NCBI GenBank assembly: GCA_049671305.1
Contig: JBATUR010000035.1
Coordinates: forward strand, 1-64,000
DNA from: CADCTM01 sp049671305
GTDB lineage: Bacteria; Cyanobacteriota; Cyanobacteriia; Cyanobacteriales; Coleofasciculaceae
Reading direction: 5' to 3'
DNA length: 64,000 bases
Positions 44,108-54,160 of the stretch are shown here, in pieces. A program made the translations under genes and the position numbers. Each line of letters opens with the position of its first letter. Position 1 is the stretch's first letter. Below the pieces are notes generated by a model. That model was not told where the DNA came from. It worked only from the letters and a program-made list of their open reading frames with translations, and made no database searches.

Positions 44108-45517
44108 CTACTTTTTGGGAGCAGGTGTTTGAGGAGTTGCGGTGCTTGCTGCCTCTGGGGTTTTGGGCGCAGGTGTTTGAGGAGTTGCGGTGCTTGCTGC
44201 CTCCGGGGTTTTGGGTGTTGAGTTACGAGGTTGCTCCGTCGGTGTTGGTACTGCGGCACTTCCACAAACATCAGGATCGTACTTAAATTCAACCGGAAAT
44301 AAATGAGTCACAGTCTTATTTGTAACTTCCATATCCCTCTGACTCACAGCGGCTTTGGCAGCTTGATCAAGATCGGGGTTAGAGGCAGGCGCTGGATCAA
44401 GACTCAAGATAATGCCTTGGTTATCTACTTTTGCTGCAATATACGATGTGCCTGAAGCTTTGGAAGCACAAGCGGTTTTTGGATAAGTACCTGCGATGGT
44501 AGCGTGTTTTTTGTATCCCTCAACTCCAGCGGAATTGGCAACTAAGGCATTAATACCATCTCGTTGTCGCTGCTCAGAACTAGTACCCGTGCCGCCCTCT
44601 ACTCCACTCGGCTTTAATTGAGGTGTTGGTAATGGGGGGACTCCTGTAGCCGGTTTGATGCCAGCCAGCTCTTGAGCTGGAGAGCTTGGCGTGTCAGAGT
44701 TCGTATTGTTCCCGATAATATTGGGAGACACCAACGGTTCAGGTGTGCGGCTGTTATTGCCAGGAGTCTGTTGGTTAGAAAACAGTGGCAAGCCAGAGCT
44801 TTGGCTAGGGGGTGCAACGTTGGCTGCCTGGTTACCTGTAGGAGCAGGGGGATAAAGGGTTGGAGGTGCTGATGGGGGGTTAACCGGTCCGTAGTCAGCC
44901 GCCGTCAGGTTGAGGTTGGGTAGTCCTGATCCTGAAGAGAAGACCTCACGTTTATTAGAAGCTTGAATTTTTACAGGTCCTTGAGAAGGTGCGAGCTTTC
45001 TGTCCGTAATTTTGGTATCTTTGCTGGCTTCTGGCTTAGTTTTGTCAGTTTTAGGGTCAACTTTGGGAGATGGTGAGGTTTTTATAGTTGGTGATGTTGT
45101 ATTATTCGCCAAACTATTGAGAGGAGGATTAACTGGCGACAAACTGGACGGCAACCCTCCCAAATCTGGTAGTGGCGGATAAGGCGTAGACAAACCAGAC
45201 AACGGGTCTAAACCTTGTAGCGGACTAGCTCCCAGTGGTGTCGGTAGTGCTGACTGAGGCAGGCGGCTTTGTTCAGCGGGAGATAATTGGACAAGTTGCA
45301 CTGTTTTTGGTGCAGATTTTTGTGAGGAAGAATTTCCTATATAAGGCAATAAGACGGCGAGTACCCCATGAATACCAACAGAAGCCATCACCGCGATACC
45401 TGTTGGAGTAAACAGTTTTTGAGAGAAATCTTGAAAACGGTTCGGGTTCGGATTACGCTTTGGGTTTGGGTTCAGCTTTGGTTTCGGGGACTTTTTGGCT
45501 AAAACAAGGTTGGGCAT
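44108..45517 (-). CDS. TonB-like energy transducer, Pro-rich
   Basis: 469 residues. A basic N-terminus (repeated NPNPKR) precedes one membrane helix about residues 39-60 (GIAVMASVGIHGVLAVLLPY). A long Pro/Ser/Thr-rich periplasmic spacer about 65-330 follows, then a small domain (YIAAKVDNQGIILSLDP, TNKTVTHLFPVEFKYDP) like the TonB C-terminal domain. The layout fits energy transfer from the inner membrane to outer-membrane transporters. The extreme C-terminus carries two 16-residue Pro/Ala/Thr repeats after the folded domain, which is unusual. No exbBD genes are adjacent. Confidence 0.75.
   Translation of the reverse strand: MPNLVLAKKSPKPKLNPNPKRNPNPNRFQDFSQKLFTPTGIAVMASVGIHGVLAVLLPYIGNSSSQKSAPKTVQLVQLSPAEQSRLPQSALPTPLGASPLQGLDPLSGLSTPYPPLPDLGGLPSSLSPVNPPLNSLANNTTSPTIKTSPSPKVDPKTDKTKPEASKDTKITDRKLAPSQGPVKIQASNKREVFSSGSGLPNLNLTAADYGPVNPPSAPPTLYPPAPTGNQAANVAPPSQSSGLPLFSNQQTPGNNSRTPEPLVSPNIIGNNTNSDTPSSPAQELAGIKPATGVPPLPTPQLKPSGVEGGTGTSSEQRQRDGINALVANSAGVEGYKKHATIAGTYPKTACASKASGTSYIAAKVDNQGIILSLDPAPASNPDLDQAAKAAVSQRDMEVTNKTVTHLFPVEFKYDPDVCGSAAVPTPTEQPRNSTPKTPEAASTATPQTPAPKTPEAASTATPQTPAPKK
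44121..44216. repeat. 48-bp tandem repeat in the 3' end of the TonB-like gene
   Basis: Units 44121-44168 and 44169-44216 are almost identical. Each encodes 16 residues of an APKTPEAASTATPQTP type repeat. In-frame, so a recent slippage duplication. Confidence 0.85.
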
Positions 45518-45978
45518 ATCTAGATCTACTTTTTTTTGGCTTACTTTTACAATTAGTAAAGAAAAATACGATAATTTGCAGATGGGGGGGCGATCGCATC
45601 AATCCACATAACTCACCATTTTTCAGGTAAGGCTCACCTAAATCCGCATAAATCACTTGTTCAGCTAAAGATGTTTGTTTCACTACTCAAAGCCTGACAA
45701 GGGCAACCGTAGTTGCTGTAAAAATTGCCCAACTCAAGAAGTAAACCAAACTTATCTTCATTCCTTATTATGAGATGCGCCCAGTCTAAAATTGTTTCCA
45801 GTTCTTAAACATTATAGATAGCTGACACAACTACTAGACACTAATTAGCGATAGTCATTTGTTAATTTCGATTTACTCGTTCCCCGTACTGTTGATGCCT
45901 CCAGCCTAGTCACTTGTTAAGTTTGATTAATTAATAGTACTTTGGTCATCTAGTAGCAACGCCATCACAAATCAGAAA
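45518..45978. other. Divergent intergenic region
   Basis: 461 bases between the TonB-like gene and the lipase-like gene. One HIP1 site is near 45591. No ORF or repeat I can support. Confidence 0.4.
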
Positions 45979-46680
45979 ATGCCCTTACCGACAGTCATCT
46001 TACCAGGCTATTTTGCCAGCGCCCTAGAATACCAAAATTTAGAACAATCACTGCAAGCATCAGGCTATCCCGCCGTCACAGTACCCCTTATCCAACGTGA
46101 TTGGTTTCCCACCCTCGGAGGACGTTCGATGGTGCCAATTTTAAGAAAAATTGACCAAACTGTAAAACAGCAACTAGAACAACATAATACCTCCAAAATT
46201 AACTTAATTGGACATTCCGCCGGTGGCTGGATAGCTAGACTCTACCTCGGAGAAATACCTTACAACATCCACAATGATGTTAGCGATACCGCCGGACTAT
46301 GGCACGCCTACCCCTACATTGCCACCCTTGTCACTTTGGGTACACCTCATATTAGTCAAGAACGTTGGACAAAACGTAACTTAGATTTTGTCAAAATCAA
46401 CTATCCCGGTGCATTTTACCCAGAGGTTCGCTATGTTTGTGTTGCGGGTAAAGCCATATACGGGGAACGAAGATTTGGTCAATGGTTAGCTTACAGCAGT
46501 TATCAACAAACTTGTGGCATTGGTAATTGTTGGGGAGACGGCATTACACCAGTTGCAGCGGCTCATTTAGAGGGAGCAATTAATCTTACCTTAGAAGGAA
46601 TTTTGCATTCTCCAAGACGCCAAGGAATGTGGTACGGTTCAGCTTCAGCAATGTCAGCTTGGATGCCTTATCTTCAGTAA
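45979..46680 (+). CDS. Alpha/beta-hydrolase, lipase-like
   Basis: 233 residues. The nucleophile elbow GHSAGG contains Ser80, and the N-terminal LPGYFASALEY is the oxyanion-hole region. TLGTPHISQ and the C-terminal GDGITPVAAAHLEGA supply the expected Asp and His region. It resembles cyanobacterial esterase/lipase-like proteins of the PGAP1/LipA type. No signal peptide is present, so it is cytoplasmic. The substrate is unknown. Confidence 0.85.
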   Translation: MPLPTVILPGYFASALEYQNLEQSLQASGYPAVTVPLIQRDWFPTLGGRSMVPILRKIDQTVKQQLEQHNTSKINLIGHSAGGWIARLYLGEIPYNIHNDVSDTAGLWHAYPYIATLVTLGTPHISQERWTKRNLDFVKINYPGAFYPEVRYVCVAGKAIYGERRFGQWLAYSSYQQTCGIGNCWGDGITPVAAAHLEGAINLTLEGILHSPRRQGMWYGSASAMSAWMPYLQ

Positions 46681-46741
46681 TTTAAAGCAATTTGGTAATT
46701 AGGAAAGTCAGCCAATAAACTTGAGCTATTAAAGGCAGATT

Positions 46742-48700
46742 TTAGTTAGAAGTTGGTGGTACAACTTTGGTTTGAGGTTGCTCAACGAGAACTTCTGAAG
46801 TAGTTGCTGTCGGCTGTTGAATTGGTACATTTTCAACTTCTGGTAACTTTTCTATAACCAAACTAGAAGAAACCGTTGCGCCAGTTAATCGTTTCAAAAG
46901 TTTTGGTCTAGAATCATGCAGAAGGTAAATAATTTTATCTCCTAGTCGCCAATTTTCTATAGATGAGACGACTTGCAAACCAGCTTCATGTTCCCTCAAC
47001 AAAGGTAGCATTTCTCCGGAACGAATTAAGGTTTCTAAATGTGTTTTTTGAAAGTCAAAATCTGGTTCACTCAGTGTTGTTTGTCCTAGCTTCACTTGCC
47101 CATCATTAAGATACTGGTTCCAAACTTTGAGCGGCAGTTGCGAGACAAAAGCTTGATTAACTTTAGTGTTATTAGGAGTAGTTGCCTTTTGAGGATCACG
47201 AGGAAATACAGCTAAAACACGTGGTGGATTAAACTCTTCAGCCGCACGTTGTGCTAAGACCAAATTAACTTCACCGTTATTTGTCATTGCTAGAAATGTT
47301 GCCATTGAGTCAAGTCCTGCTTCTTCCAAAACATCAACATCAAGACCACTACTTTGAAATACTCGCAGATTTTCTTGCTCGGCTTTTTGACAAGCTTCTG
47401 GATCAGTATCAATTAGTACCACAGTTTCGCCACGTTCTTGATACAAACGACCAATTAAGCGGCTTAAGGGATTACATCCAATAATTACGGCTCCCGTGAT
47501 TCCAGAATTAGCATTTAGTTGCAGCCAATTAGCAATCCAACGAGCTGTAAGTCCTTGAAAAAAAACTGTCATAATAATTGTCAAAAAAACCAAGGCTTTA
47601 ATTGAATCACCACCATTAATGCCTTTTTCCGTCAACAAAATGGCAAATAAAGATGCCACTGAAGCACTAACAATTCCCCTGGGAGCAACCCAAGATAAAA
47701 AGAATTTTTGTCGCCAAGTTAGTCCACTCTTCCATGTACAAATGGTAATGCTAAGGGGACGGACAACAAACATTAGCACTAAGACGGTAAACAAACTACC
47801 CCAACCAAGAGCAAAAATACTGGCAATTGATAAATCAGCGGAAAGCAATATAAAGAGAACAGAAACCCCAAGAACGGTTAATTGTCCTTTAAAACGTCTC
47901 AATAATCGCTCTTCTGGCAATGCCGAGGCACCAACAACTAATCCAGAAACAACTGCTGCCATTAATCCAGATTCTGAGCGAATAGTTTGTGCTACACAAA
48001 ATAAGCCCCACATACCAGCTAAGACAACTAGGTTTTTGAGTTCTTCTGAAATGAAATTGGCACCTTTGAGAATTAAGCCAAGCAACCAACCGCCCACCGC
48101 GCCAATTGCTGCCCCGATACCAAGGCGCAGGATCAGTCCACTAATTACTTCCCCAAGTCCAGCATCGCCGTTTAAAATCGTGTTTAAAACAACAACAGCA
48201 AGAATTGCTCCTACGGGGTCAACTAAGACGCCTTCGCCTTCTAAAATCGTCGCTACCTGCCGATCAACCTGTACTTGTTTTAAAAGGGGGCTAACCACAG
48301 TCGGTCCTGTGACGACCACGAGAGCGGCGTAGAGAAAGGCAATTGACCAGGGAAATTCACCGAGCCAGTGTGCTGCCATGCCGCCGCCCAGCAGGGTGAT
48401 CAGAGTTCCCACGGTGACCAAGTTTCTGAGACTGGTGGAAACTTTGCCTAAGTCTCGCAGTTCTAGGTTTAACCCTCCTTCAAAGAGAATGACGGCGACA
48501 GAGAGAGCCACAATTACTTCTAGTCCGATTCCCAATTGCTGCGGGTGCAGCAAGTCTAAGCCATCTCTCCCTAGCAAGATGCCAAAAATCAGCAGAAAGA
48601 CAATGCTGGGAACTTTCAGGTATTCGGCGATTACCTGAGCACTAATTCCAGCAATGACTACCGTGACTATCTGTAGGGTTAGTTCAAATGAGCTTTCCAT
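46742..48700 (-). CDS. Cation:proton antiporter (CPA family) with TrkA-N domain
   Basis: 652 residues. About 12 membrane segments occupy residues 1-390, with the CPA1-type motif LFEGGLNLELRDL and GEGVLVDPVGAILA containing the ion-binding Asp. A cytoplasmic TrkA-N/Rossmann domain starts near residue 400 (GAVIIGCNPLSRLIG, VVLIDTDPEA), and a C-terminal Pro/Thr/Val-rich tail follows. It probably exchanges Na+ or K+ for H+, gated by nucleotide binding. The Gly pattern of the nucleotide site is imperfect (GCNPLS). Confidence 0.9.
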   Translation of the reverse strand: MESSFELTLQIVTVVIAGISAQVIAEYLKVPSIVFLLIFGILLGRDGLDLLHPQQLGIGLEVIVALSVAVILFEGGLNLELRDLGKVSTSLRNLVTVGTLITLLGGGMAAHWLGEFPWSIAFLYAALVVVTGPTVVSPLLKQVQVDRQVATILEGEGVLVDPVGAILAVVVLNTILNGDAGLGEVISGLILRLGIGAAIGAVGGWLLGLILKGANFISEELKNLVVLAGMWGLFCVAQTIRSESGLMAAVVSGLVVGASALPEERLLRRFKGQLTVLGVSVLFILLSADLSIASIFALGWGSLFTVLVLMFVVRPLSITICTWKSGLTWRQKFFLSWVAPRGIVSASVASLFAILLTEKGINGGDSIKALVFLTIIMTVFFQGLTARWIANWLQLNANSGITGAVIIGCNPLSRLIGRLYQERGETVVLIDTDPEACQKAEQENLRVFQSSGLDVDVLEEAGLDSMATFLAMTNNGEVNLVLAQRAAEEFNPPRVLAVFPRDPQKATTPNNTKVNQAFVSQLPLKVWNQYLNDGQVKLGQTTLSEPDFDFQKTHLETLIRSGEMLPLLREHEAGLQVVSSIENWRLGDKIIYLLHDSRPKLLKRLTGATVSSSLVIEKLPEVENVPIQQPTATTSEVLVEQPQTKVVPPTSN

Positions 48701-49722
48701 AAGCGTTAAATATCGTAGCCGATTAGAATCAAGTCTAAATGCCTCATGTTGAACCTTGAAAAGAATTTATACCAATTGCCTCAAACAAGTGCAATTGATG
48801 TACTGGGTTGGCTTTGGTCAATACCAGTTGTACTTCCTAACACTGTCAAATCCATATATTCCAGCATTGAGACTGCTTTTTTGTAAAACGACTGCTGATT
48901 AGTCATTCTAAAGCAATGGCACTGATTCAATACTTAAAAGTTGTGTTTCTGGATTGGTTTATGCGGTCGGTTAAATGCCTAATGGTGTTTTATTCGGTTG
49001 TGCTGACTGCTGTCTATTTGCTTAAGGTCAGCTAATCTTAATTCTCAGCCTTATATTGCTCCGGAGTAATTGCCCGAATCTCAGGTAGTGATAGTTGTCG
49101 GGTCTAAATCTTACTTCCAGAAAAGAAAACTAGGATAGATCATATCATGTTGAAGTTAGTTAATTGCTGTAAATATACGGCTGTTTTTAAGAGAGTACAA
49201 GACAGGAAACCGCAATGCCTCTAGTGATGATTGTTTTTGGCAAGAAATTGCATGATTCGGTCTGAACGGTGTGGTTTGTATTGTGTATGATGGTCTTTTA
49301 ACTGCTGTTGTTTTACCAATTGAGTTGTTATTCCTAGATATTGTTTTAGCGTGACGAGCTGTAGGCAATTTTTTAAGTTGGTTGAAAAAAGTTAAGTTTT
49401 GATTCATCTGGGTATTTTAACATCAGGGTTTTGGCAAATGCGCTCAATGGTGGCTTTTTTAGAGGGCAGGGATTGGAGAAAAATATCAGTATTAATCGTT
49501 GAGAAGTATGATGGCTATGATTTATAGCTTGTGAGTAAGAGTGCAATCTTAACTGATTTGGCAATAAACTAACTTTTTGTTGCCTAGATTTTTGATTCAT
49601 AATTGGAAGATATCTTTTGATCCGTCAAGCCTAGAAGCAATGCCTGTTGTGTAACTGGCAAGCAAGAGGCGGATCACAATATAAAAACTGGCAAATAGCC
49701 GCAATCTAAATTGTTGGTAAAG
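48701..49722. other. 1-kb non-coding stretch with a possible gene remnant
   Basis: 1022 bases, the longest gap in the window. Small ORFs here (for example 49156-49407 and 49373-49600, minus) have Asn/Gln/Lys-rich compositions with no recognisable motif and overlap each other. On the minus strand about 49034-49105, a stop-free stretch ends LSLPEIRAITPEQYKAEN, which looks like a real protein tail and may be a decayed gene. Confidence 0.4.
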
Positions 49723-51330
49723 ATGGAACGTCAAACTTTTACATGGGGTAGCTCAGGCAATAATATTCGCAAGACTGAGCAATGGGCTGAAAGATTATGG
49801 GTTTTGGGACTTCTTTTGGCGGCTTTGCTGTTATTTTGTCTGGATTTGGGCAGTCTGCCGCTTTCTGATCCGGAGGAAGGAATGGTGGCTTTGGTTGCTC
49901 ATCAAATCTCCAAATCACCATTAGAATTTTGGCAATGGTTTTACCCAATGTTTGACGGGAAACCATTTCAGGAATCACCACCTTTACTTTATGTGCTAAT
50001 TGCGGGCGGCTATAAAATTGCTGGTGTTAATGAGTGGACAACGCGCTTACCTGGTGCCGTTTTGAGTGCTTTTTCGGTACCAATTTTGTATGGAATTGGT
50101 CGAGAAATTTTCCCTTCCCGTCTTAGTGCAGTTTTCTCTAGCTTGGTTTATTTAACTTTGGTACCAGTGGCTTGTCAGGGAAGGCTGGCAGTTGCGGAGG
50201 GTATGGCGTTATCTTTTTTGCTGTTGATGATTTGGTGTGTTTTGCGATCGCGTCGTGATTTACGCTGGTCTTTAGGTGTTGGACTAGCATTAAGTTTAAT
50301 CACTTTAAGCAAAGGATTGGTTCTTGGCTCGTTAACAGGAGCGATCGCTTGTTTATTCTTAAGTTGGGATACCCCAAGATTACTTTCTTCTTATTATTGG
50401 TGGCTGGGATTGTTTTTGGGTAGTGTTCCGAGTCTGGCTTGGTATGCTGTGGCAGTACTGCAATATCACCTAAATTTTAGCCCGATTAATCTATCTAACC
50501 CGTCTTGGCAACCATTTTGGCAGACGATTATTAATCGCAGTCGTCACCCTTGGTATTACTTTATAGAACTCTTAAAATTTGCCACACCTTGGTTAATTTT
50601 CTTTCCATCTGGGTTAAGACTGGCTTGGGAAAATCGTAATTGGGGTTGGGCAAAGTTAGTCTTGGTTTGGACAAGTATTTGTGCCGTGGCAATTGTGGCG
50701 ATTACCAATGGCTATATATTACCTTTGTATCCGGCTTTGTCACTGGCTAGCGGTGCAATGTTTACAGAAGTTTGGTATTTACCATCTGGCAAATCTTATC
50801 CTGCTTTCTGGAAGATTGGTTTAGCTTTCTTGGCTTTGGCTACAATCATTCCTAGCTTTTATTTTGGAATTTTTGACAGCGCTAATCGCTCATTATCGAT
50901 TATTTTTGCCTGTGTTGCCTTAACGATGGCAATGGCTGCCATACTATCATCTCGACGCGACTTACAGTTTATTTTGATTCTGTTTTGGGGGATGTATATT
51001 TCGCTGCTTTTATTTATGACTTCTCCCTATTGGATGCCAAAATTAGCCGAAACCGATCCGGTTAAACCACTTGCTCAATTAATTCAGCGTCGTACACCTG
51101 ATCATCAGATAATTCATGCTTCTTTAGATGCGGCAGGTCCTTCTTTGAGGTTTTATAGTGAACGTCAAATAATTCCTCTCTCCAATTCTCAACTTCAGCA
51201 AAAGTGGGACTCAGCACAAACAGTCTATTTGTTACTTGATGCTGACACCGAAGCGCAGTTGAGCCTAAAATCTTCACGATTAATTGAGCGCTTGTCTGGC
51301 TGGGCATTAATTACGAAAGAGACTAATTAA
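49723..51330 (+). CDS. PMT/ArnT-type membrane glycosyltransferase (GT39/GT83-like)
   Basis: 535 residues from the ATG at 49723; a TTG at 49711 is in frame. About 10-12 membrane segments. The first extracytoplasmic loop carries the PMT_2 acidic motif (SLPLSDPEEGMVALV, Asp49 and Glu51/52) and KPFQESPPLLYVL. Family members transfer a sugar from a polyprenyl-phosphate carrier to lipid or protein on the periplasmic side. The acceptor is unknown and no other glycan genes are adjacent. Confidence 0.88.
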   Translation: MERQTFTWGSSGNNIRKTEQWAERLWVLGLLLAALLLFCLDLGSLPLSDPEEGMVALVAHQISKSPLEFWQWFYPMFDGKPFQESPPLLYVLIAGGYKIAGVNEWTTRLPGAVLSAFSVPILYGIGREIFPSRLSAVFSSLVYLTLVPVACQGRLAVAEGMALSFLLLMIWCVLRSRRDLRWSLGVGLALSLITLSKGLVLGSLTGAIACLFLSWDTPRLLSSYYWWLGLFLGSVPSLAWYAVAVLQYHLNFSPINLSNPSWQPFWQTIINRSRHPWYYFIELLKFATPWLIFFPSGLRLAWENRNWGWAKLVLVWTSICAVAIVAITNGYILPLYPALSLASGAMFTEVWYLPSGKSYPAFWKIGLAFLALATIIPSFYFGIFDSANRSLSIIFACVALTMAMAAILSSRRDLQFILILFWGMYISLLLFMTSPYWMPKLAETDPVKPLAQLIQRRTPDHQIIHASLDAAGPSLRFYSERQIIPLSNSQLQQKWDSAQTVYLLLDADTEAQLSLKSSRLIERLSGWALITKETN

Positions 51331-51334
51331 TTTG

Positions 51335-51348
51335 AGAGATTTATCTCT
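51335..51348 (+). terminator. Weak hairpin after the glycosyltransferase
   Basis: AGAGAT-TT-ATCTCT followed by AATTTT, five bases after the stop. The stem is only six base pairs. Confidence 0.35.
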
Positions 51349-51581
51349 AATTTTCCACAAATTATCCGCTTTTTCCTTCCCATTCCCTAGATTGGGCAAG
51401 CGTGGACATTTAATTACTTAAATGCCCTTGCCCAAAAATTTCTCAGGAATTTCTCTTCAACCACGATGGCTCACAAGCACTTTTAATATGTAGCCAGAAG
51501 TTAATTTTTCTGGTCACAAGAAGCAGTGAATCTAGTTTACGAGAGAGCAATGGAATTGCTCAAGCCAAAGTCAAAAATGGC

Positions 51582-51980
51582 TTATGATGCCTCTATGACT
51601 TCTCCATCTTCATCTAGTTGTTTCAGATGAATATGCTTTCGTCCTAAAGTAATTTCAAATTCATCTCCTGGTTGTAAGCCCATCTGTTTAGTGTAAGCAG
51701 AACCAATCAGTAAGTTACCGTTAGACTGAACGCTGATTCGATAACTTGCGCTACGTCCTCCCCGTCCATTGCCATTGACTTTGCTGTCTAACTCAATACC
51801 TTCGGCATCAATAAGGGCATTGAGGAACTTCATCATATTAACCCGTTCTACCCCGTTCTTAGTAACGGTGAAGTAGCCACAGGCTCTGGCTTTTTCTTCT
51901 TTACTGAGATTACCCAGATCTTTGACTTTTCTAACCAGCGTTTCCCCTTCTAAAGGGTCGGTTTTTTTCTTTTTAGCCAT
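51582..51980 (-). CDS. cyAbrB-type transcriptional regulator
   Basis: 132 residues from the ATG at 51980 (TTG at 51983 also in frame). The cyanobacterial AbrB layout is clear: the conserved LVRKVKDLGNLSKEEKARACGYFTVTKNG interrupted at its usual points, RVNMMKFLNALIDAEGI, then a C-terminal AbrB-like DNA-binding domain (ISVQSNGNLLIGSAYTKQMG, PGDEFEITLGRKHIHLKQ). Members such as CalA/CalB regulate carbon and nitrogen balance, hydrogenase and other genes. I cannot decide between the two cyAbrB paralogues. The basic KKKK N-terminus is notable. Confidence 0.92.
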   Translation of the reverse strand: MAKKKKTDPLEGETLVRKVKDLGNLSKEEKARACGYFTVTKNGVERVNMMKFLNALIDAEGIELDSKVNGNGRGGRSASYRISVQSNGNLLIGSAYTKQMGLQPGDEFEITLGRKHIHLKQLDEDGEVIEAS

Positions 51981-52476
51981 CAATTTGAATCTAAAACTAA
52001 GGAGCTATGTAGTGAGCAGCGTTTTCGCTGAACTAACAGAAACTAAGATAAGAAAATCTTAGTGTTGTATCAGCATATAAAACTATATTACACGGAGAAT
52101 GTCAACTCGGTTAGTTATATTTTTTTTGTTTAGCGTTGGTGACTGGGTAAGAAAACTAATCCGGTGTTTGCCCAACAACTGATGCCTGAAGATAATATTA
52201 GTTGTTAGACCGAGCCATGATGTCTCAAAACAAGAAAAACCTCTTGACTCACTGCCTGTTTTGGCAAGAGCGAAGCTGTCTTTTTCAATAGATAATCCTT
52301 AAGACCGAGATTTATCACTTACTGGGGTACAACAATAGAAGTAATCCAACAATTAAAATCGTCAACCTCAACCCGACAAAAAAACCGGATCAGCTATTGC
52401 ACCATAGACAATATTCTTTACTCATGCCGATGATGAATTTCCAAAACTGGCTTTTGTTCCGTAAAATTAAATCACT
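51981..52476. other. Divergent intergenic region between two regulator genes
   Basis: 496 bases between cyAbrB and rrf2-type genes. The part near 52040-52100 is AT-rich (a plausible cyAbrB promoter). No ORF or clear palindrome that I can support. Confidence 0.4.
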
Positions 52477-52917
52477 ATGAAGCTCACAACTCGCGGACAC
52501 TATAGCGTCAAAGCATTGCTAGATCTAAGCCTTCAACGAGATGAACCGACATCAGTTAAAGCGATCGCAATTCGTCAAGACTTACCAGCTCCCTATCTAG
52601 AAAAACTGCTCATAGAAATGCGTCGAGCAGGTTTAGTTAAATCAGTTCGAGGCTCTCAAGGCGGTTATCAATTAGCTCGTGAACCAGCACAAATTTCTTT
52701 AGGACAAATATTAGAAGCCGTTGGAGAAACCATCGAACCCCTACCCCGCCATACCCCAGACGCCCAACAAGCAGAAGACTGGGTAACATTTACTTTATGG
52801 AATAGATTACATCAAAAACTCAAAGAATCACTCTACACTATCACACTTGCTGATCTTTACTACGATGCTCGCAGCCGACTCGCCGCCGTCGGAGAAGAAA
52901 GCAGCTTTGTCGTTTAA
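52477..52917 (+). CDS. Rrf2-family transcriptional regulator without Fe-S cysteines
   Basis: 146 residues. The winged-helix start MKLTTRGHYSVKALLDLSLQ and SVRGSQGGYQLAREPAQISLGQILEAV are Rrf2 hallmarks. IscR-type proteins carry three Cys after this point; here the region reads IEPLPRHTPDAQQAEDW and contains none, so a classic [2Fe-2S] cluster is unlikely. Synechocystis Slr0846 is a related cyanobacterial type to my knowledge. Targets are unknown; no isc/suf genes are nearby. Confidence 0.9.
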   Translation: MKLTTRGHYSVKALLDLSLQRDEPTSVKAIAIRQDLPAPYLEKLLIEMRRAGLVKSVRGSQGGYQLAREPAQISLGQILEAVGETIEPLPRHTPDAQQAEDWVTFTLWNRLHQKLKESLYTITLADLYYDARSRLAAVGEESSFVV

Positions 52918-53179
52918 TTTAAGCATCTAAGACCGAAAAAAACACAAGTAAAGCCAAAATCAACATAGTAATTATTTACTGCTCAGATTGAGCTTTCTTG
53001 ATGGCAAGCGACTTACTCTGGGGTTCACTTTTGCCCAAAACCATCAATCATAACCGTTATCCCTTACACTAATTGTGCAAGTCAAAACAGTTAAAGCCTT
53101 TGTGAGCTGGTCAAAAGCCAAGAATATTTAAATGCATGGCAGACTAACGCATTACTGTGATCGCCAAGCCTTAACATAA

Positions 53180-54160
53180 ATGGCAGATAATTCCATTCCA
53201 GCTATCGCCGTTTTACTCTTAGCTGCTACCCTAGATTATCTAATTGGTGACCCTTGGGGTTGGCCTCATCCCGTGCGAGTCATGGGCTGGTTAATTTCTC
53301 ACTACACCGAATTTGTTCTTAAACAATTTAGTCATCCCCTAACTCGCCGTTTAGCTGGTGTAATCTTAGGAATTGGACTAATAATTGGTAGCGGACTCGT
53401 GGGCTGGCTAATTGTGCAAGTCGCCTTCAGGCTTCATCCACTAGTCGCCATAGTAATAGAGAGTATTCTATTAGCAAGCTGCTTTGCTGGTAAAAGTTTA
53501 CATACCGCAGCAGTCGAAGTCTTACAACCACTCACAACTGGACAATTAGAGCAAGCCCGTTCTAAATTGAGTCAATATGTTGGTCGAGATACCGAAAAAT
53601 TAGAGCAACCAGAAATTCTCCGCGCCATATTAGAAACCGTTACCGAAAATTCCACTGATGGTGTTATGGCTCCCTTGTTTTATGCTATCCTTGGCGCATT
53701 TTTGCCCCCAATTGGTTCTCTTCCCTTGTCCTTAGCTTACAAAGCAGCTAGTACTTTAGATTCAATGATTGGCTATCGCAACCAGCCATACACCGATTTA
53801 GGCTGGTTTAGCGCTCAACTTGAAGACCGTCTGACTTGGTTACCCTGTCGCCTAACCGTGCTGACTTTAGCACTTTTGTCAGGGAAACCCCACACTGTTT
53901 GGCAGTTGTGCCGTCGTGATGCCATAAAAGATCCTAGTCCTAATTCTGGTTGGAGTGAATGCGCTTATGCGGCAGTTTTAGGTGTGCAAGTTGGTGGCAT
54001 TAATTATTACCAAGGCATTGCTAAAGAAAAACCACTTTTGGGTAATCCAACTGAGCCAATTACTCCAGAGAAAATTTACTCCTCTTTACAGTTAACGCGC
54101 TACAGTTTTTTAATCTGGTTAAGTTTATCCTGCCTATATTATCTGCTTTTAGAAAGATGA
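53180..54160 (+). CDS. cobD: Adenosylcobinamide-phosphate synthase
   Basis: 326 residues, integral membrane. CobD/CbiB motifs: LDYLIGDPWGWPHPVRVMGW at the N-terminus, ETVTENSTDGVMAPLFY, LPLSLAYKAASTLDSMIGY and PNSGWSECAYAAVLGVQ. It attaches the aminopropanol phosphate arm to adenosylcobyric acid in the late (pseudo)cobalamin pathway. No other cob genes are adjacent. Its stop overlaps the start of the GNAT pseudogene (ATGA). Confidence 0.95.
   Translation: MADNSIPAIAVLLLAATLDYLIGDPWGWPHPVRVMGWLISHYTEFVLKQFSHPLTRRLAGVILGIGLIIGSGLVGWLIVQVAFRLHPLVAIVIESILLASCFAGKSLHTAAVEVLQPLTTGQLEQARSKLSQYVGRDTEKLEQPEILRAILETVTENSTDGVMAPLFYAILGAFLPPIGSLPLSLAYKAASTLDSMIGYRNQPYTDLGWFSAQLEDRLTWLPCRLTVLTLALLSGKPHTVWQLCRRDAIKDPSPNSGWSECAYAAVLGVQVGGINYYQGIAKEKPLLGNPTEPITPEKIYSSLQLTRYSFLIWLSLSCLYYLLLER

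Noticed and set aside
45453..45683. Minus-strand ORF upstream of the TonB-like gene
   Set aside because: Overlaps the TonB N-terminus in another frame and has no recognisable motif.
49156..49600. Two overlapping minus-strand ORFs in the 1-kb gap
   Set aside because: Asn/Gln/Ser-rich composition, overlapping each other, no ribosome sites or motifs.
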